Source of the DNA: Hyaloperonospora brassicae
Taxonomy: Eukaryota; Oomycota; Peronosporomycetes; Peronosporales; Peronosporaceae
Length of the DNA: 64,000 bases
Assembly (NCBI GenBank): GCA_947650285.1
Contig: CANTFL010001490.1
Coordinates: 62,001 to 126,000, forward strand
Reading direction: 5' to 3'
Position 1 is the first letter of the stretch. Every line of letters starts with the position of its first letter. Shown here in pieces: positions 9,188 through 19,821 of the stretch. A program made the translations under genes and the position numbers. The notes beneath the pieces are model-generated. The model saw only the letters and a program-made list of their open reading frames with translations. It had not been told where the DNA came from and did no database searches.

Positions 9188-11665
9188 TTACGCCGTGGAA
9201 AGAGGGTCACGATCGGATACGAGTTCACGGGGCAACCCGTGGAGTCGGAAGATCGTGTCAAGAAAGACACGAGCACAACCGGGTGCCGTGATGGACTCGG
9301 GCACTGCAGCAAGATGCGCCATCTTGCTGAACCGATCAAAGAACACAAGAATACCATTATTCTTTTGGTCGTCTTCGGGTTTCCCGAAGACGAAGTCCAT
9401 TGAAACGGACGGACAGCGCTCTGTCGGTACCGGTAGAGGCTGTAATGGTGCTCGGGATGAAGGAATAGGCTTCACCCGTTGACAAACCTCGCAAGGACGA
9501 ATGTACTTGCGGACAAACTGATACTGGCGGGTCCAGTAAAAGTCACGACTTACTGTAAGGTAAGTCTTTTCTCTACCACGATGGCCGCCTGTTGGGGCAT
9601 CGTGACACTCATACATGATGCGAAATCGCAAATCATGATGAGCGGGTACGACGACACGAGGCGTGTCGCCGTCAACGGCTGTATAATATAACAGTCCGTT
9701 ACGCGTTGTGTGCCGATCCGACGAAGATCGGAACAAAGCTGGTAAATTCCACATGGATTTACTGGATGGATTCACCAGATGATCCATCAATCGCAGAAGA
9801 TCCTTATCTTCCGCGTATGCTTTTCGTACGTCGTCAAGTAAACTTGACGACGGGACACTGACTGACAGTGTCGCAACAGTGGGCTTATCCTCACTGTTGG
9901 ATTGTGCGTCCGGCTTGAAATCGGGCCGGCGTGAGAGCGCATCAACGACGACGTTTAGTCGTCCTGGTTTATACTCCACGGAGAAGTTATACTCCGCGAA
10001 TAAAGACAGCCACCTCGCCATTCTCTGCGAGAGGTGTGGGCTGTTTACGGCCGTGCGTAATGACGCATGGTCCGTATATACGATGAACGGTCTATGTCCC
10101 AATAGATAGACCCGGAACTTAGCCAGTGCATACTTCATGGCAAGGAGTTCCTTGTCATGCACTGGGTAATTGCGCTCAGCTGCTTGCAGCTGACGCGACT
10201 GATAACAGATGACGCGCTCCACGCCATCTGCGTCGAACTGCATTAACGTACAGCCGATTGCAAAATCGCTGGCGTCACAGACCACATGAAATGGTCTGTC
10301 CTGATCTGCAATCGCCAATATCGGCGACTGCATCAAGCTTTGATTGATACCCTCAAGGGAACGCTGGCACTCAGCGTTCCATGACCACTTGACATTTTTC
10401 TTGAGCAAGCAAGAAAGATGAACAGTCATCTCGGCGTAATTGCGCGAGTACTTGTGTAAGTATGCCGCTAAACCAAGGAACTTCCGAAGTCCCTTGACAT
10501 CGACTGGCACTGGCCAGTCGGTGATCGCCTTGAACTTCTCGGGATCGGGGCGTACGCCGTGTTTACCCACGATGCACCCAAGAAGTGGTATTTCGCTAGC
10601 CGCGAATATGCACTTCTTGAGGTTGGCGTACAACTTATGCTTGCGCATAAGTTGAAGAACCTGACGAACGTGAGTTCTGTAAACTTCAACGTCAGTCTTT
10701 CCGTCCATAGCCCGACTATGGACGAACACATCGTCGAAGTAACTCGGTGCGAAATCACGCACCGGAGTCAACAGATTTTTAACACATCGGTTGAACGTTG
10801 CAGGGGCATTGCTCAGCTTCTGTGGCATCACTAGCCACTCCCACAGCATACCGCCGGGGGTGCTCACTACCGTGAACGGGATGTCCCGTTCACGCATGAG
10901 GATCTGATAGAACCCATCCATCAGTTCCATGGACGAAAAGATGGTACTCTTTGACATACCATCTATGGTTACGTACTTCCTCGGTATCGGCGTCTGATCC
11001 GGTACCGTTGCAGCATTCAATTTGTTGAACGCGTGCACTATCCGCCATCCTCCTGCGGCCTTTCGCACACAGAAGGTCGGAGAGCTGTGAGGGGATGTTG
11101 ATTCCCTCACATGGCCCGCTGCTAAGCGATCGGCAAAGAACTTGTCAATCGCTATCACTTGTTCACGAGGCAGTGGCCACTGCTTCATGACACAGTATTT
11201 CGAGCCCGGTTTGAGCTCGATCTCGTGTCGAGTGCCTTTGTCCTTAGGCAACTCGCAAGGTACGGATTCAGGGAACACATCCCTGAATTTGATCAAATCC
11301 TTATACAAAGGATTTGCCTGAAGTGACTCCCAGGATTGGGACGCGTATCGCTCAATCCGAGTCTTCTCATCGAGGACACGTTCGTCCATTGATGAGCTGC
11401 TGAGAACCCGTTCGTTCTCAGCAAATACTGTTGCCGACCGAATGTCGGTCACATACTCGTCCTCTGTGACGAGTATGCAGATCTGCTTGACTTTGCCACT
11501 ACGCAGATCACGCAAGAACCGTTTCGGTTCTAGCGTTGGCAACTGAGTTATCTCCGAAGTCAACTTCGGAGGCACAATCAGATCAAGCGTATAAGCGCCT
11601 ACGCTTGATCCGTCATTAACCAAGACGTTCAACGTCTCGGTTTCTTCCTGGGAACTTTTTTCCAC
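9188..11665 (-). pseudogene. Element B reverse transcriptase, RNase H, integrase N-part
   Basis: 825 codons of Ty3/gypsy Pol. RT runs about 150-420 with YFDD at 309-312. The first catalytic Asp of the FSSMD motif is Glu here (FSSMELMDG, residue 247), while G keeps Asp. RNase H runs about 450-580, with catalytic D464 (VVCDASDFAIG), E506, D532 (YTDHASLR) and D575. The integrase zinc finger (H688, H695, C725, C728) is followed by the core, with D757 (MDFVFG) and D818 (VSDRDP). It ends at a premature stop before the catalytic Glu. At its 5' end a 1-bp insertion near 11678 separates it from protease. The D-to-E change plus the stop make it almost surely inactive. Confidence 0.9.
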
Positions 11666-12530
11666 AGGTTGCTGAGGCGCCTAATCCCTCAGCAAGCGAC
11701 TCTTGAGGAATTCCTTCCTCAAGTACGTGGGGACTTATTCCCTCGACGTCTTCTGACTGTGGCTGTGCAACCACAGTCAGGGACCGATCCTCTACGGTCG
11801 ACTCTCCATTCGACCTAGGATTTCCATGTTGCCCTTTGGAGGCAACAGGTTTCTTCTGTCTAAGATGCTGCCCGCTAGGCATGCATCCATGTCCCGGTCC
11901 ACTCGACTTATTCGAGTGGTGGACCTTCGGCGCAGCCTGTGCTTCTGTACAGCCGCCGGGAGCTTGCTCCACAGTGTAGTGATCAACTACACTGTGATCT
12001 TGTGCAGTCGTGCTAACGACCGTACCGCAAGTGAGGCCATCGCACTCACTCGCAGAACATCCACACGCTTGTGGACGCTCCAAGATGTTCATCAGATGGC
12101 CATCTGATGAACAAGCAGCAGGCATCTTCACGGATCGATGCTGCCAGCTCACTCTTGGCTCGTACCTTCTGAGCCAAGGTAATCCCAGGATGACATCAAA
12201 TTTGTCATCCAGATCTAGTACGATGAAGTCATCATCGTACTGTTCGCCCTCTAACGTGTAGTGGATTCCTACTACACGTTTCTCAACGGTTATCGATGCG
12301 CCTGTTGCAAGGCGCACCGTCATCCTCGTGAGGGGAATGTCGCGCTCAACGAACTTGAGCCTACGACCCTCTAGTGACTGGCGACGAACAAAGTTGTTCG
12401 ACGCCCCACAGTCTACTAGGGCACGAAGCGACAAATCATTTGTCGCTTCCAACTTCAAGGTGATGAGCGAAACGTCATCACCAGGTGCAGAGACACACAA
12501 TGATTGTGTATCTGGAGCAACTTTCGTCAA
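11616..12530 (-). CDS. Element B aspartic protease (Pol N-terminus)
   Basis: Retropepsin-like protease with the active site LVDCGASNNF (Asp at residue 40; Cys replaces the usual Thr/Ser) and the later LDDKFDVILGLPWLRRYEP that is typical of gypsy proteases. A ~140-residue linker follows. The open frame extends upstream into gag in the -1 frame, so translation probably comes by frameshift and not from the nominal non-ATG start at 12530. Its 3' end is thrown out of the RT frame by one inserted base. Confidence 0.85.
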   Translation of the reverse strand: MTKVAPDTQSLCVSAPGDDVSLITLKLEATNDLSLRALVDCGASNNFVRRQSLEGRRLKFVERDIPLTRMTVRLATGASITVEKRVVGIHYTLEGEQYDDDFIVLDLDDKFDVILGLPWLRRYEPRVSWQHRSVKMPAACSSDGHLMNILERPQACGCSASECDGLTCGTVVSTTAQDHSVVDHYTVEQAPGGCTEAQAAPKVHHSNKSSGPGHGCMPSGQHLRQKKPVASKGQHGNPRSNGESTVEDRSLTVVAQPQSEDVEGISPHVLEEGIPQESLAEGLGASATCGKKFPGRNRDVERLG

Positions 12531-12558
12531 GAGATTTGCAAATTCTCTTGAGGATGCT

Positions 12559-12602
12559 GGATCAGTAGGGCGCTCCGCCCCTACTGACCCCGTCCATTTT
12601 TT
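12559..12602 (-). promoter_or_regulatory. Candidate -1 frameshift signal, gag to pol (element B)
   Basis: On the minus strand, A AAA AAT lies in the gag zero frame (plus strand ATTTTTT, 12596-12602). It is followed by a 5-base spacer and a 12-bp stem (12579-12590 with 12559-12570, one G-T pair) with an 8-base loop. The gag stop TAG lies inside the stem, and pol is in the -1 frame. The arrangement is identical in element G. Caution: this family is full of hairpins, so the stem alone is weak evidence. Confidence 0.65.
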
Positions 12603-13735
12603 GATGGTCCGTCTCGCTGTTGCGGCTTCGCAACAGCGCTGGACCCACGCCCATTGCCCTTCTTGGCGAATGGTCGTCCATTTCGCTCAGTACTGTTTGG
12701 TACTGGGCGTGGAGCACTACACTCGTATGCGTAGTGCCCTAACTTCTGACAGCGATTGCACCTCTGCAATCGCTTGTTGTTTGAAGAGCGAGGTCTCTCG
12801 CTCTCAACATAGCAGAGGTCCATTAATGATAGACCTCCGATCTCTTGTCGTCTTGGTGGAAGATAAAAGTTTGAGCTAACATGAGCCTGTCTCATGCTGA
12901 AGTCTTCCTGTTCCGCGGCTGATATCGCATCTTCCAGCGTATTCAGCTCAAGGTGGAACAGGTGGCTCCTGACGGGCCATTCTGCGAGCCCTTGCATGAA
13001 CACCGTAATCAACGTGTGTTCATGAACTGGGTTGGCAGTTATACTACTCGCGAGAAGTCGTATATGTTGTGCGTAAGCGTGCACATCACGCTTACCCTGC
13101 TTGAGTTGCAGGAGCTCAGAACGAGCCCTGAACTCAGCTCGTGGCGGCTCAAACGTTTGTCTGAGCCGGGACTTGAAGTCATCTAGCGACGTAAACACAT
13201 GTGGGTCGCTACTCTCGAGTCCCAGGGACCAAGTTTTGGCACGCCCTGCCAAGTGGGTCTGAGCAAATGTGAGTTTCATTTGCTCATCTTCGACGCGACG
13301 AGCCCTTAAGGCTATGTCGAGTTCGACAAACCATAGTAACAGGGAGTCCTCCTGGACTCCACTGTACTTGGAGATGTCAACCTTCATGACCTCGGGACGA
13401 CGCGCATGTGCCGTCCCGCTCACAGCAGCATGTAATTGCTGCTGTCTCAACAGCTCTGTCTGTTGATCACCGAGTTCTCTCAACTTCTCGGCCTGTTGAG
13501 AGCCTTGCTGGTGAAGCAAGGCTACTTTCTCCCTTTCGGCGACAAGTTCATTTTGGATGAACTTGGCTATAGCGGCATGTTGTTGGTCTCTGTCTAGAGA
13601 CTCCAATATGGCGCTAATGGCGAACTCGCCTACGGTAAAACTCATTCGTTCTACCGCACCCCATTCGATGTCACTCAAATGGGTAAACCCTTCACGCGTG
13701 TCGTGAAAGGTCTCTTCATCATCCAACATGTTCAT
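12581..13735 (-). CDS. gag: Element B Gag
   Basis: 384 codons from the ATG at 13735 (MNMLDDEETFHDTREGF). An upstream extension into the LTR is open but unlikely. A Gln-rich helix (QQGSQQAEKLRELGDQQTEL) precedes the retrotransposon Gag core (VDISKYSG; LLLWFVELD; LAGRAKTWSLGL; ELLQLKQGKRDVHAYAQHIR). One CCHC zinc knuckle, CNRCQKLGHYAYEC, is at about residues 326-339, followed by a basic tail. Element G encodes a Gag of the same length. It forms the particle shell and packages RNA. Confidence 0.92.
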   Translation of the reverse strand: MNMLDDEETFHDTREGFTHLSDIEWGAVERMSFTVGEFAISAILESLDRDQQHAAIAKFIQNELVAEREKVALLHQQGSQQAEKLRELGDQQTELLRQQQLHAAVSGTAHARRPEVMKVDISKYSGVQEDSLLLWFVELDIALRARRVEDEQMKLTFAQTHLAGRAKTWSLGLESSDPHVFTSLDDFKSRLRQTFEPPRAEFRARSELLQLKQGKRDVHAYAQHIRLLASSITANPVHEHTLITVFMQGLAEWPVRSHLFHLELNTLEDAISAAEQEDFSMRQAHVSSNFYLPPRRQEIGGLSLMDLCYVESERPRSSNNKRLQRCNRCQKLGHYAYECSAPRPVPNSTERNGRPFAKKGNGRGSSAVAKPQQRDGPSKNGRGQ

Positions 13736-13761
13736 GTTAGAAGTTGTGGTCCTCGGAAGGA

Positions 13762-13779
13762 CTACAAAGTGCTGCCAGG
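13762..13779 (-). promoter_or_regulatory. Primer binding site (element B)
   Basis: Two bases inside the 5' LTR, the minus strand reads TGGCAGCACTT, ending the usual way for a tRNA 3'-CCA complement. G and C have TGGTAGCACTT at the same distance. The tRNA is not identified. Confidence 0.6.
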
Positions 13780-13781
13780 TG

Positions 13782-14166
13782 TATCGGGGCACACCCTTGC
13801 GTGAACTTAACGCAAGGGTATCGTGCCCCGACAGACGTACACGGGGCGAACGAGGAAGCGTAGGATAAGGAAAAAGTAAAACTGTTATATTAATATGATT
13901 AAGTCTTTTAACCACTGTCTCTTCGTTTGACTTAATTCAATTATGTTAATATAACTGAATGTATGATGACGTCTCGTCACCACTCATTGCGCACGTCTTG
14001 CGGCGATTGGTGGGTTGATATCATCACGATATCAACCAATGAGCAGACCCTTTGGTCGCTTCACCAAAACACCACTATTGGTGATATTGTTAAGAAAATT
14101 CACCTAATATTATTTTTTGTCACTTTCTTTAAAGTGACAATTTCATGAACGAGCTGCCCCGTTACT
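13782..14166 (-). repeat. 5' LTR of element B
   Basis: 385 bp starting TGTATCGGGGCACACCC and ending GCTGCCCCGTTACT (last base changed from A). It is more diverged from 6187-6578 than the two LTRs of G are from each other. Confidence 0.9.
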
Positions 14167-14640
14167 CTAATCATAGAGTCGCCGAAATATTTGTGGTGCA
14201 TTATTAAGTCTATATGGCATTCGCAACCATTCACATAATCCCAGCGGGTTGACAAATGCTAAAAATTGTCTCGCTTTTTCAGTCATATCAACGAACCGAA
14301 ATCCACTCGCCATATCAAAAGAGTAGGACCACATCGTCCCTCCAGATTTTCTAAAAATTATAAAAAATTAGAGGCATAGGGTAAACCATGAGCTAGGTCA
14401 GGTCGTTTACCAACCGATACTCGATGCACAACTTGATATCCACTCCATTTTTCTTCACGATAATGACAATTGGAATGGTACAGAGAGGGTTAGACGGGTG
14501 GATAATCATCGAGGATATAAACCCCTTGATGAGGTCGGTGAACTTTTTTTTAATTGGTGGGCCACTTTCCGTACCCTTGCACAATCACTTTCGCATTCCC
14601 CACATCAATGTCACATATGACCCCTCGGGAAGCCGGGTAT
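14167..14640 (-). pseudogene. Element F reverse transcriptase, N-terminal part
   Basis: Pieces in several frames: KKKFTDLIKGFISS, IVIIVKKNGVDIKLCIEYRL (14393-14584), then MASGFRFVDMTEKARQF, LGLCEWLRMPYRLNNAPQIF close to 14175-14315. These are the RT fingers and palm up to just before the YxDD box. Frameshifts and stops interrupt it. Confidence 0.8.
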
Positions 14641-14861
14641 AGGGCATCTCCTTTTTGCGTTAACATATGCCGCTTCTTCCATATAATCTGTCGTATTTGG
14701 TCCACCTCCTCCGGAGTGTTCCCATTAGGATCAGAAATCTGTATGTCTTTCAGCCCGATAGCTTCCGGGAATGGGTATACCTTTGGTATAACGACCCACC
14801 GTTTGTTTACTTCTTCGGCCCAGAGCTCTTCACTATTAAACGAGCAAAATTTGTGCTCCAC
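14550..14861 (-). pseudogene. Element F protease-RT linker
   Basis: 103 codons (EEVDQIRQIIWKKRHMLTQK, GDALYPASRGVICDIDVGNA) matching the region just ahead of RT in oomycete gypsy elements, in my recollection. It is frame-shifted against the RT piece it overlaps. A further open stretch at 14990-15256 on the same strand may belong to it but is not recognised. Confidence 0.6.
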
Positions 14862-15539
14862 TGATGATGATTTATCTAGTTTGACGTCAACTCAATGAGC
14901 CGTTCCTCCTGCAGGGGAGACTACCTTGTGTTAGCTTTGTTCTTTAGGGTATCTTCTTGAAGGGGGGGGGGGGTCTTTTACTCACCTGACTATTCTTCTC
15001 TCCCTGGTGGCCGCCGGTATGACACATTTAGCATCAAGACCGGGGTCGTTGGACACTTAAAGATTCCGGACGGGGTCTCATACGGTATTGATTTCACCAA
15101 TGGTCCTTTTACTGTCTCTACGGTATCATTTTGAGAGCCAAACTGGTCTGTGGTGGCTTTACATGCCAAGTTGAGCCACTTTGCATATCTCCGGAACCCA
15201 TTCGAGGTGAACCCCTGTGCTCTGGGCACTTGATCTCTCGTCATCCACATATTCATCCTCGTATTAGAATGTAAGATTAATGTACGTGGCCCGACGTTTG
15301 TCTATTTCATCTCTAGGCGGCGACCTACCCTTCAAGTAATAGTAGTTAATTACCGCTCTCCTCTCGTGGCTCACAGCTATTATCGTTCCGAGGCCTTTGT
15401 AATTATAGATACCCCCACGTGCTCACCGGCAGGTTTACGCGCGTATTGTCTTTACTTAATCTACAATTCTAGGTTACCATGAATTTTACCGCTTCTGGAA
15501 AATTGTATTAGCACTTTGTTCGGGAGACAGAGTGGTTAA

Positions 15540-15905
15540 TTTGCAAGATCTAGTCTGTATCCCAGCAGGGAACTTAGAGTCATTTCTAGGTATGCGTCCT
15601 GACCTACCATAGGGCCCAACGATACCTTAAAACGTATTATAGATTACAGTTCGAGGTGACCTTAATGCGAGAGCGTACTTCAGCGTAAACTACAATTTCT
15701 ACCATTTCAATGTTCTCCTGCCGTTCAATCTCGTCGATTTTGCAGTCTACTATACGAGCAAAGGCGAGTTCCAAAATGGATGTCTCGGCACCAGTATCAA
15801 ACAATAGGCTTGCACAATCGTTGTTGATCTTCCCGGAAGCCTTAGCCTGTCTAAACCATTCAGTAGGGGCATTAAAATTTTCAGTACACCCTAGGTTTGC
15901 CAGGT
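15540..15905 (-). pseudogene. Element F aspartic protease
   Basis: The active site LLFDTGAETSILELAFARIV is visible on the minus strand, followed by ~30 residues to a stop near 15640. Beyond that, MVGQDAYLEM and GYRLDLAN resemble the GQDAILGMDF and GIRLDLAD end of gypsy proteases. The gene is split by at least two stops. Confidence 0.75.
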
Positions 15906-16629
15906 AATAAGTTCAACGTTATAACTTTATTTTGCTTGGAAGCCATCAGGATCATTGGGAGAGACAACATGGACCATAGGATATTTTCCAATCTTCGATA
16001 TATAATTGGCCTTATTAAATGAAATGTATATTTTTCTTGGTTTGTTTCTTCACTTGTGCACGAATAAAAACCTTGAACGTTGGGCTCGTACCAGAATCAA
16101 ACTCGACGATCGCCCTTATTTGCCATTTCTCGGCCTTCGTCGGCCACTTCTAGCGTGCTTAGTGGGGTTGTACCATTGACAAATCCGATTGTAAATGAAT
16201 TTTTCGGGCAATTCCCCGCTTATTGGGTCTATTCAGATTCTCGAAAACAAACAGCCAACGATTCGATGGACGACCCTTCGATCCGCAGCGGTCGCAAGTA
16301 ATCCTCTTCTAGCATCTCAAGTCTCCATATTACGGGAACTCACAGTAAGCACATCTCACATTTGAGTCAGCTGACGTTTTGCGAAGTCTAGGGTCCCCGA
16401 TTAGCTTTTTAAAATGTTAAACCTCTCAGGTAGATCGCAACCTCGTGGTTCTCCCCCCTAGGTCCCTCCCCGCATCCGCTAGATAGACCCGCCTTAGGCC
16501 ACCCTCGTTTTCAGATATGTACAAGATGGATTTAATATAGCTAGATTAATTTGGGGCCGCTTAAGCTGCATTAACGGAGCAACAATTCATTTCTCGTTGC
16601 CGGTCAGAGGGAGTAAGAACCTTTTGGTA

Positions 16630-16830
16630 ACCCTTTCTCGATCTAAATAGTGTCTTGCCGCGTTTAGTATTCGGTGTTTGACGCGCCTTCAGCAATTCTT
16701 TAAATCTTCCATATCCGCCAAACTTATCATCGTCAGCAGGTTGGCTAATTCCGGGTCGTCTAAATTTTTAACAAAGTTTTTCACATGTTCTATCTGAACC
16801 CAGAGCGGTCTAATTTTATCTATGATTTGG
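16630..16830 (-). pseudogene. Element F Gag fragment
   Basis: Minus-strand reading IRPLWVQIEHVKNFVKNLDD followed by PELANLLTMISLADMEDL resembles the Gag of oomycete gypsy elements. It runs ~55 residues, then a stop. Flanking sequence to 17000 gives no clear continuation. Confidence 0.5.
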
Positions 16831-17826
16831 TCCTGAGCACATTAACATTCATTTGGTACAGGTAGTCCAACGAGAATTCATTCGACCTTTTCTCCGCGTT
16901 TAACATTACCAAGTGACGGGTACCCCCGGGCCAAATACCTGCATGTAGAATTCTTGCAGCAGGTATTTCCGACTTCCTCTATTTCAATCGATCAGTTGGC
17001 GGTACTAGTTCTTCGTCGGACTGGTAAGAAGTCTTCCAAAACGAGGCATGTTTCTAAACCGGTGCTAATTCTCTCGTAAAAGCAGTCTTCACATTTGTCA
17101 CCTAACTGCGGGCTCGGTCTTCGTCCTAACCGCGTCCGCTAACTTTTTTGGGATACAAAGAAGCTGAAAGCTTGGTGCGGGGTACCAAGTTGGAAGCTTA
17201 TCTCAGTTTAAGGTTAACCGTTCTTGCCTATAATTCCTTTAGGTACAGGTCATATGGGTCATATTCGCAGGAATCCACCGATTACATCTCCACGTCCGGC
17301 ATTGTAGCCTATCTTGACGCTTTAGCACCTTCACTTGGGCCGTTTCAGGCGAGCGTCATTTGTATCCTCTGTCTCCCTCTGGTCCCTCTTCGTTCGGTGT
17401 ACGCAGGTGGCACTTGATGATCGTAAAGGAATCTTGTCATCATCGCGTCGAAGTATGTCTGCAAATTTCCTACCGGGTCGGTAGATGGTTCCCCCAGCAT
17501 CTAATACACGGAGTAAGGGAACCCTTCGAGATTGTCCTAGCTGTCTGTCCATCGAGTGGAGTTTCAGCCTATCAAAAGATGTGGCAAAGCGATTAGAACT
17601 TCGTACTGATGATTTGGCCTTTGATGCGCGCGGATCGCCAGCGTCATTTTTGTATTAAGGGGCTCTAATTATTGGATACGAGCTGTGATGGGTGGCCCAC
17701 GATCTTGTATCCAAATGTAACAGATAGCGATATTGTTTGTGTTCAAAATAAGAAAATTGTACGCGCTAGGATGAATACGTAATCAAAGACGGGTATTTCT
17801 CGATATCAAGCAAGATCGTAATATAC

Positions 17827-18216
17827 TTGATCCGATCTTTGGAAAATGTAGTCTATAGCCAGCTGCGTACAATTCGAGGTTCGACCACGCCAATGATCAA
17901 GATAGGGCACAATTGGTGTAATTCACATATATACGAAAGGGCGATCGTCTGTCAAATTAGACGTGGGGCCCCAGAAGTTCGTGATACAGATACGCCTATC
18001 GAAATGTTGGTTTTTAGTGTTATTGATAAACATTCAGCAAAGTTCAAATTTGCTTCTAAAAACACATGTCGACTTCTCTTCCGGGTTGGAATTCTAGCCT
18101 CCCTACGTTGCGAAAATTTGCATACTTTAATCAAGTGGTATCCCTGGATTGTTTGGCTAGGGATCAAAACTCTCAACTATAACCCCAAACTGCTATTGGA
18201 CGCAGCTAACGAGTAA
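17827..18216 (+). pseudogene. Unidentified open stretch, possible protease-like remnant
   Basis: 129 codons. The end (LIKWYPWIVWLGIKTLNYNP) faintly recalls the VILGMPWL end of a retropepsin, and DLVEVRVPHI follows 3' of it. No DTGA/DSGA motif is seen, so the assignment is speculative. Confidence 0.25.
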
Positions 18217-18422
18217 AGGCGAAGGGTGCAAGTTTTTGAGGTGGATTGAGTTTTTAAAGGCTTGCGAATCATCTATCTTAGTATTGGACAGGGTGATCTC
18301 GTAGAGGTCAGGGTGCCTCATATCAATAAAATAACAAGTACACCTGCTATGAGGTTAAGGTTTCCACTAGACAGCCCCATTCCTAACCACGGACAAGTTC
18401 GTCATTGACTTGAGTCCACTTA

Positions 18423-18460
18423 GAAGAGTGCGACCCGCCCTACCGACGGGTACGCAAGGT
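18423..18460 (+). repeat. 38-base dispersed motif, copy 1
   Basis: Starts GAAGAGTGCGACCCGCC and ends GACGGGTACGCAAGGT. It matches 19785-19821 and 32501-32538. In one frame all three copies can encode E-E/D-C-x-P followed by G-Y-x-R, so this is probably a coding relic of one transposon family. Confidence 0.6.
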
Positions 18461-19784
18461 CGGCCGAATTCAAAGCACAAAATCGGAGTACCTATTTGTT
18501 AGTCGCTCGTCCGGGAGCCAGTAGAGAGTTTAGATATACACCTCAAAAGAGAGGTTGCCACTTCACCACAGAGCCATCATTTTCCTTGGGTGTCCAGGTG
18601 TCACCTTTCGTGAGCGACTCGTTGAGTTATAACATCCCTCGCCCGGCCCTAAAGCAATACGTCGCCAGTGGGTCCGAGACGATTTCTGCTGGCGTGGCTT
18701 AGGGTTAAGTACATTGCGAGGATAGCACAGCCGCGGACTGCACATGCAGAAAACAAACCTTGCGGGGGAATTTTCCAAAGATCGTGGGTCCCAAGTCACG
18801 GCATGTGCAGATGGGTGGTTCTCGATGTCTTGAATTGCCAGCTGACTGTTGTGAGCTTTCTGCATCGTAGAAGACGCGAGAGATACGTCGGTCTGCGCTG
18901 TAGCGTACCCAACGAGAATTCCCAAGTGTTCGTCAATCTTGTTTTTAGCGATGTGGTGATGCGGTCGAGCCCAGAGTGATCATGTTGTACTGAAGATCTT
19001 TCATATAATTAGTAGCCCCAAAGGTCGAAACAGTTAAGCGAAAAGGATTTATTTTTAGAGAAGGCGGTGTATCAAGAAAAGGATGATTTAAAAGTGGCTG
19101 AGGCTTCATGGAATAGAAGATTGCAGGAACAATCGAAAAAAAAATGGTTGTTAAAGTACTGTTCGAGCAGCTGACCAAAGACGATTGTGGTCCCTTGCTG
19201 GTAGACCCGGTCCCTCACCGGTAAAACAGGGTCCCTTGCTGGCATACCCGCCCCTCAGATCCGTCCACTCCTGACCAATCACATGAAGATTTAGTTCACC
19301 GGTCAAGGATATAGTATAGAAGTTTAACGATAGGTTTATTACAAAACTAACTCGATTTGCGATCTACGTGGCACGTCTTTGTGCCCAAAATGATTTCTTG
19401 TTGATTCTGCCCACCTGTTCCAGGGAAGAAATACACTTTGCCCCCCCGTTGAAGACAGTTGCGTAGCGAGACTAGGTTCGAGTCGAACCGCAGGAAGTAT
19501 TTGGTCTATGGATTCGTCGAGTAGCACCCCCCCTCTCAAGATACACTCCCGAAAGCGGCGTCCCAACCTAGCGGTTAGGGAGCACGTTGAAGCACAGGAG
19601 GTTTACACCCTTGTGATCACACGAAAGGCCAGGAGCGACAAGCTACCTGCAGGATTTGGTTATAAAATCACTCTCGACCGAGTCTATCAAGTGGCCACCC
19701 ACTGGCCGACCGAGTGAAGTAAATCCACTCAAGGCCCAGGGTTTACCTCAGCCAAGTCCATCTACGTCCCCGTCCGAGTCTACC

Positions 19785-19821
19785 GAAGAGTGCAACCCGC
19801 CAGTCGATGGGTACACAAGGT
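19785..19821 (+). repeat. 38-base dispersed motif, copy 2
   Basis: GAAGAGTGCAACCCGCC through GATGGGTACACAAGGT. It lies in an open stretch reading STEECNPPVDGYTRYIEVHM. A C-homopolymer follows at about 19850-19862. Confidence 0.6.

Larger units (their letters stand above)
6187..14166 (-). mobile_element. Element B: Ty3/gypsy chromovirus, 7980 bp
   Basis: Complete in layout: 5' LTR 13782-14166, PBS, gag, protease, RT-RNase H, integrase, GPY/F, chromodomain, antisense ORFs, 3' LTR 6187-6578. It is broken by several frameshifts and stops. No target duplication is found (TTTAC on the left, CTAAT on the right). Its own two LTRs are clearly more diverged than the two arms of the inverted repeat, so the inverted duplication is younger than this insertion, or B is a recombinant. 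Confidence 0.93.
14167..16900 (-). mobile_element. Element F: decayed gypsy element, truncated
   Basis: Read on the minus strand the order is gag piece (~16.7 kb), protease (~15.7 kb), linker, RT N-half (14.2-14.6 kb). The RT breaks off exactly at the LTR edge of element B (14166), and its continuation is not seen on the far side of B. LTRs are not located. It belongs to a different gypsy family from A/B/G (DTGAE protease, no hairpin tiling). Confidence 0.75.

Noticed and set aside
9029..9403. 124-codon plus-strand frame
   Set aside because: Complement of the integrase core of B; the minus strand has the catalytic motifs.
12328..12879. 183-codon plus-strand frame over gag/protease
   Set aside because: Shadow of minus-strand coding. 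The hairpin symmetry makes long antisense frames likely in this family, and it shows no domain pattern, unlike the ORF near the 3' LTR.
6187..14166. Simple-insertion reading of element B with target duplication
   Set aside because: Bases beside the two LTRs differ, and the flanks do not belong to one continuous sequence.
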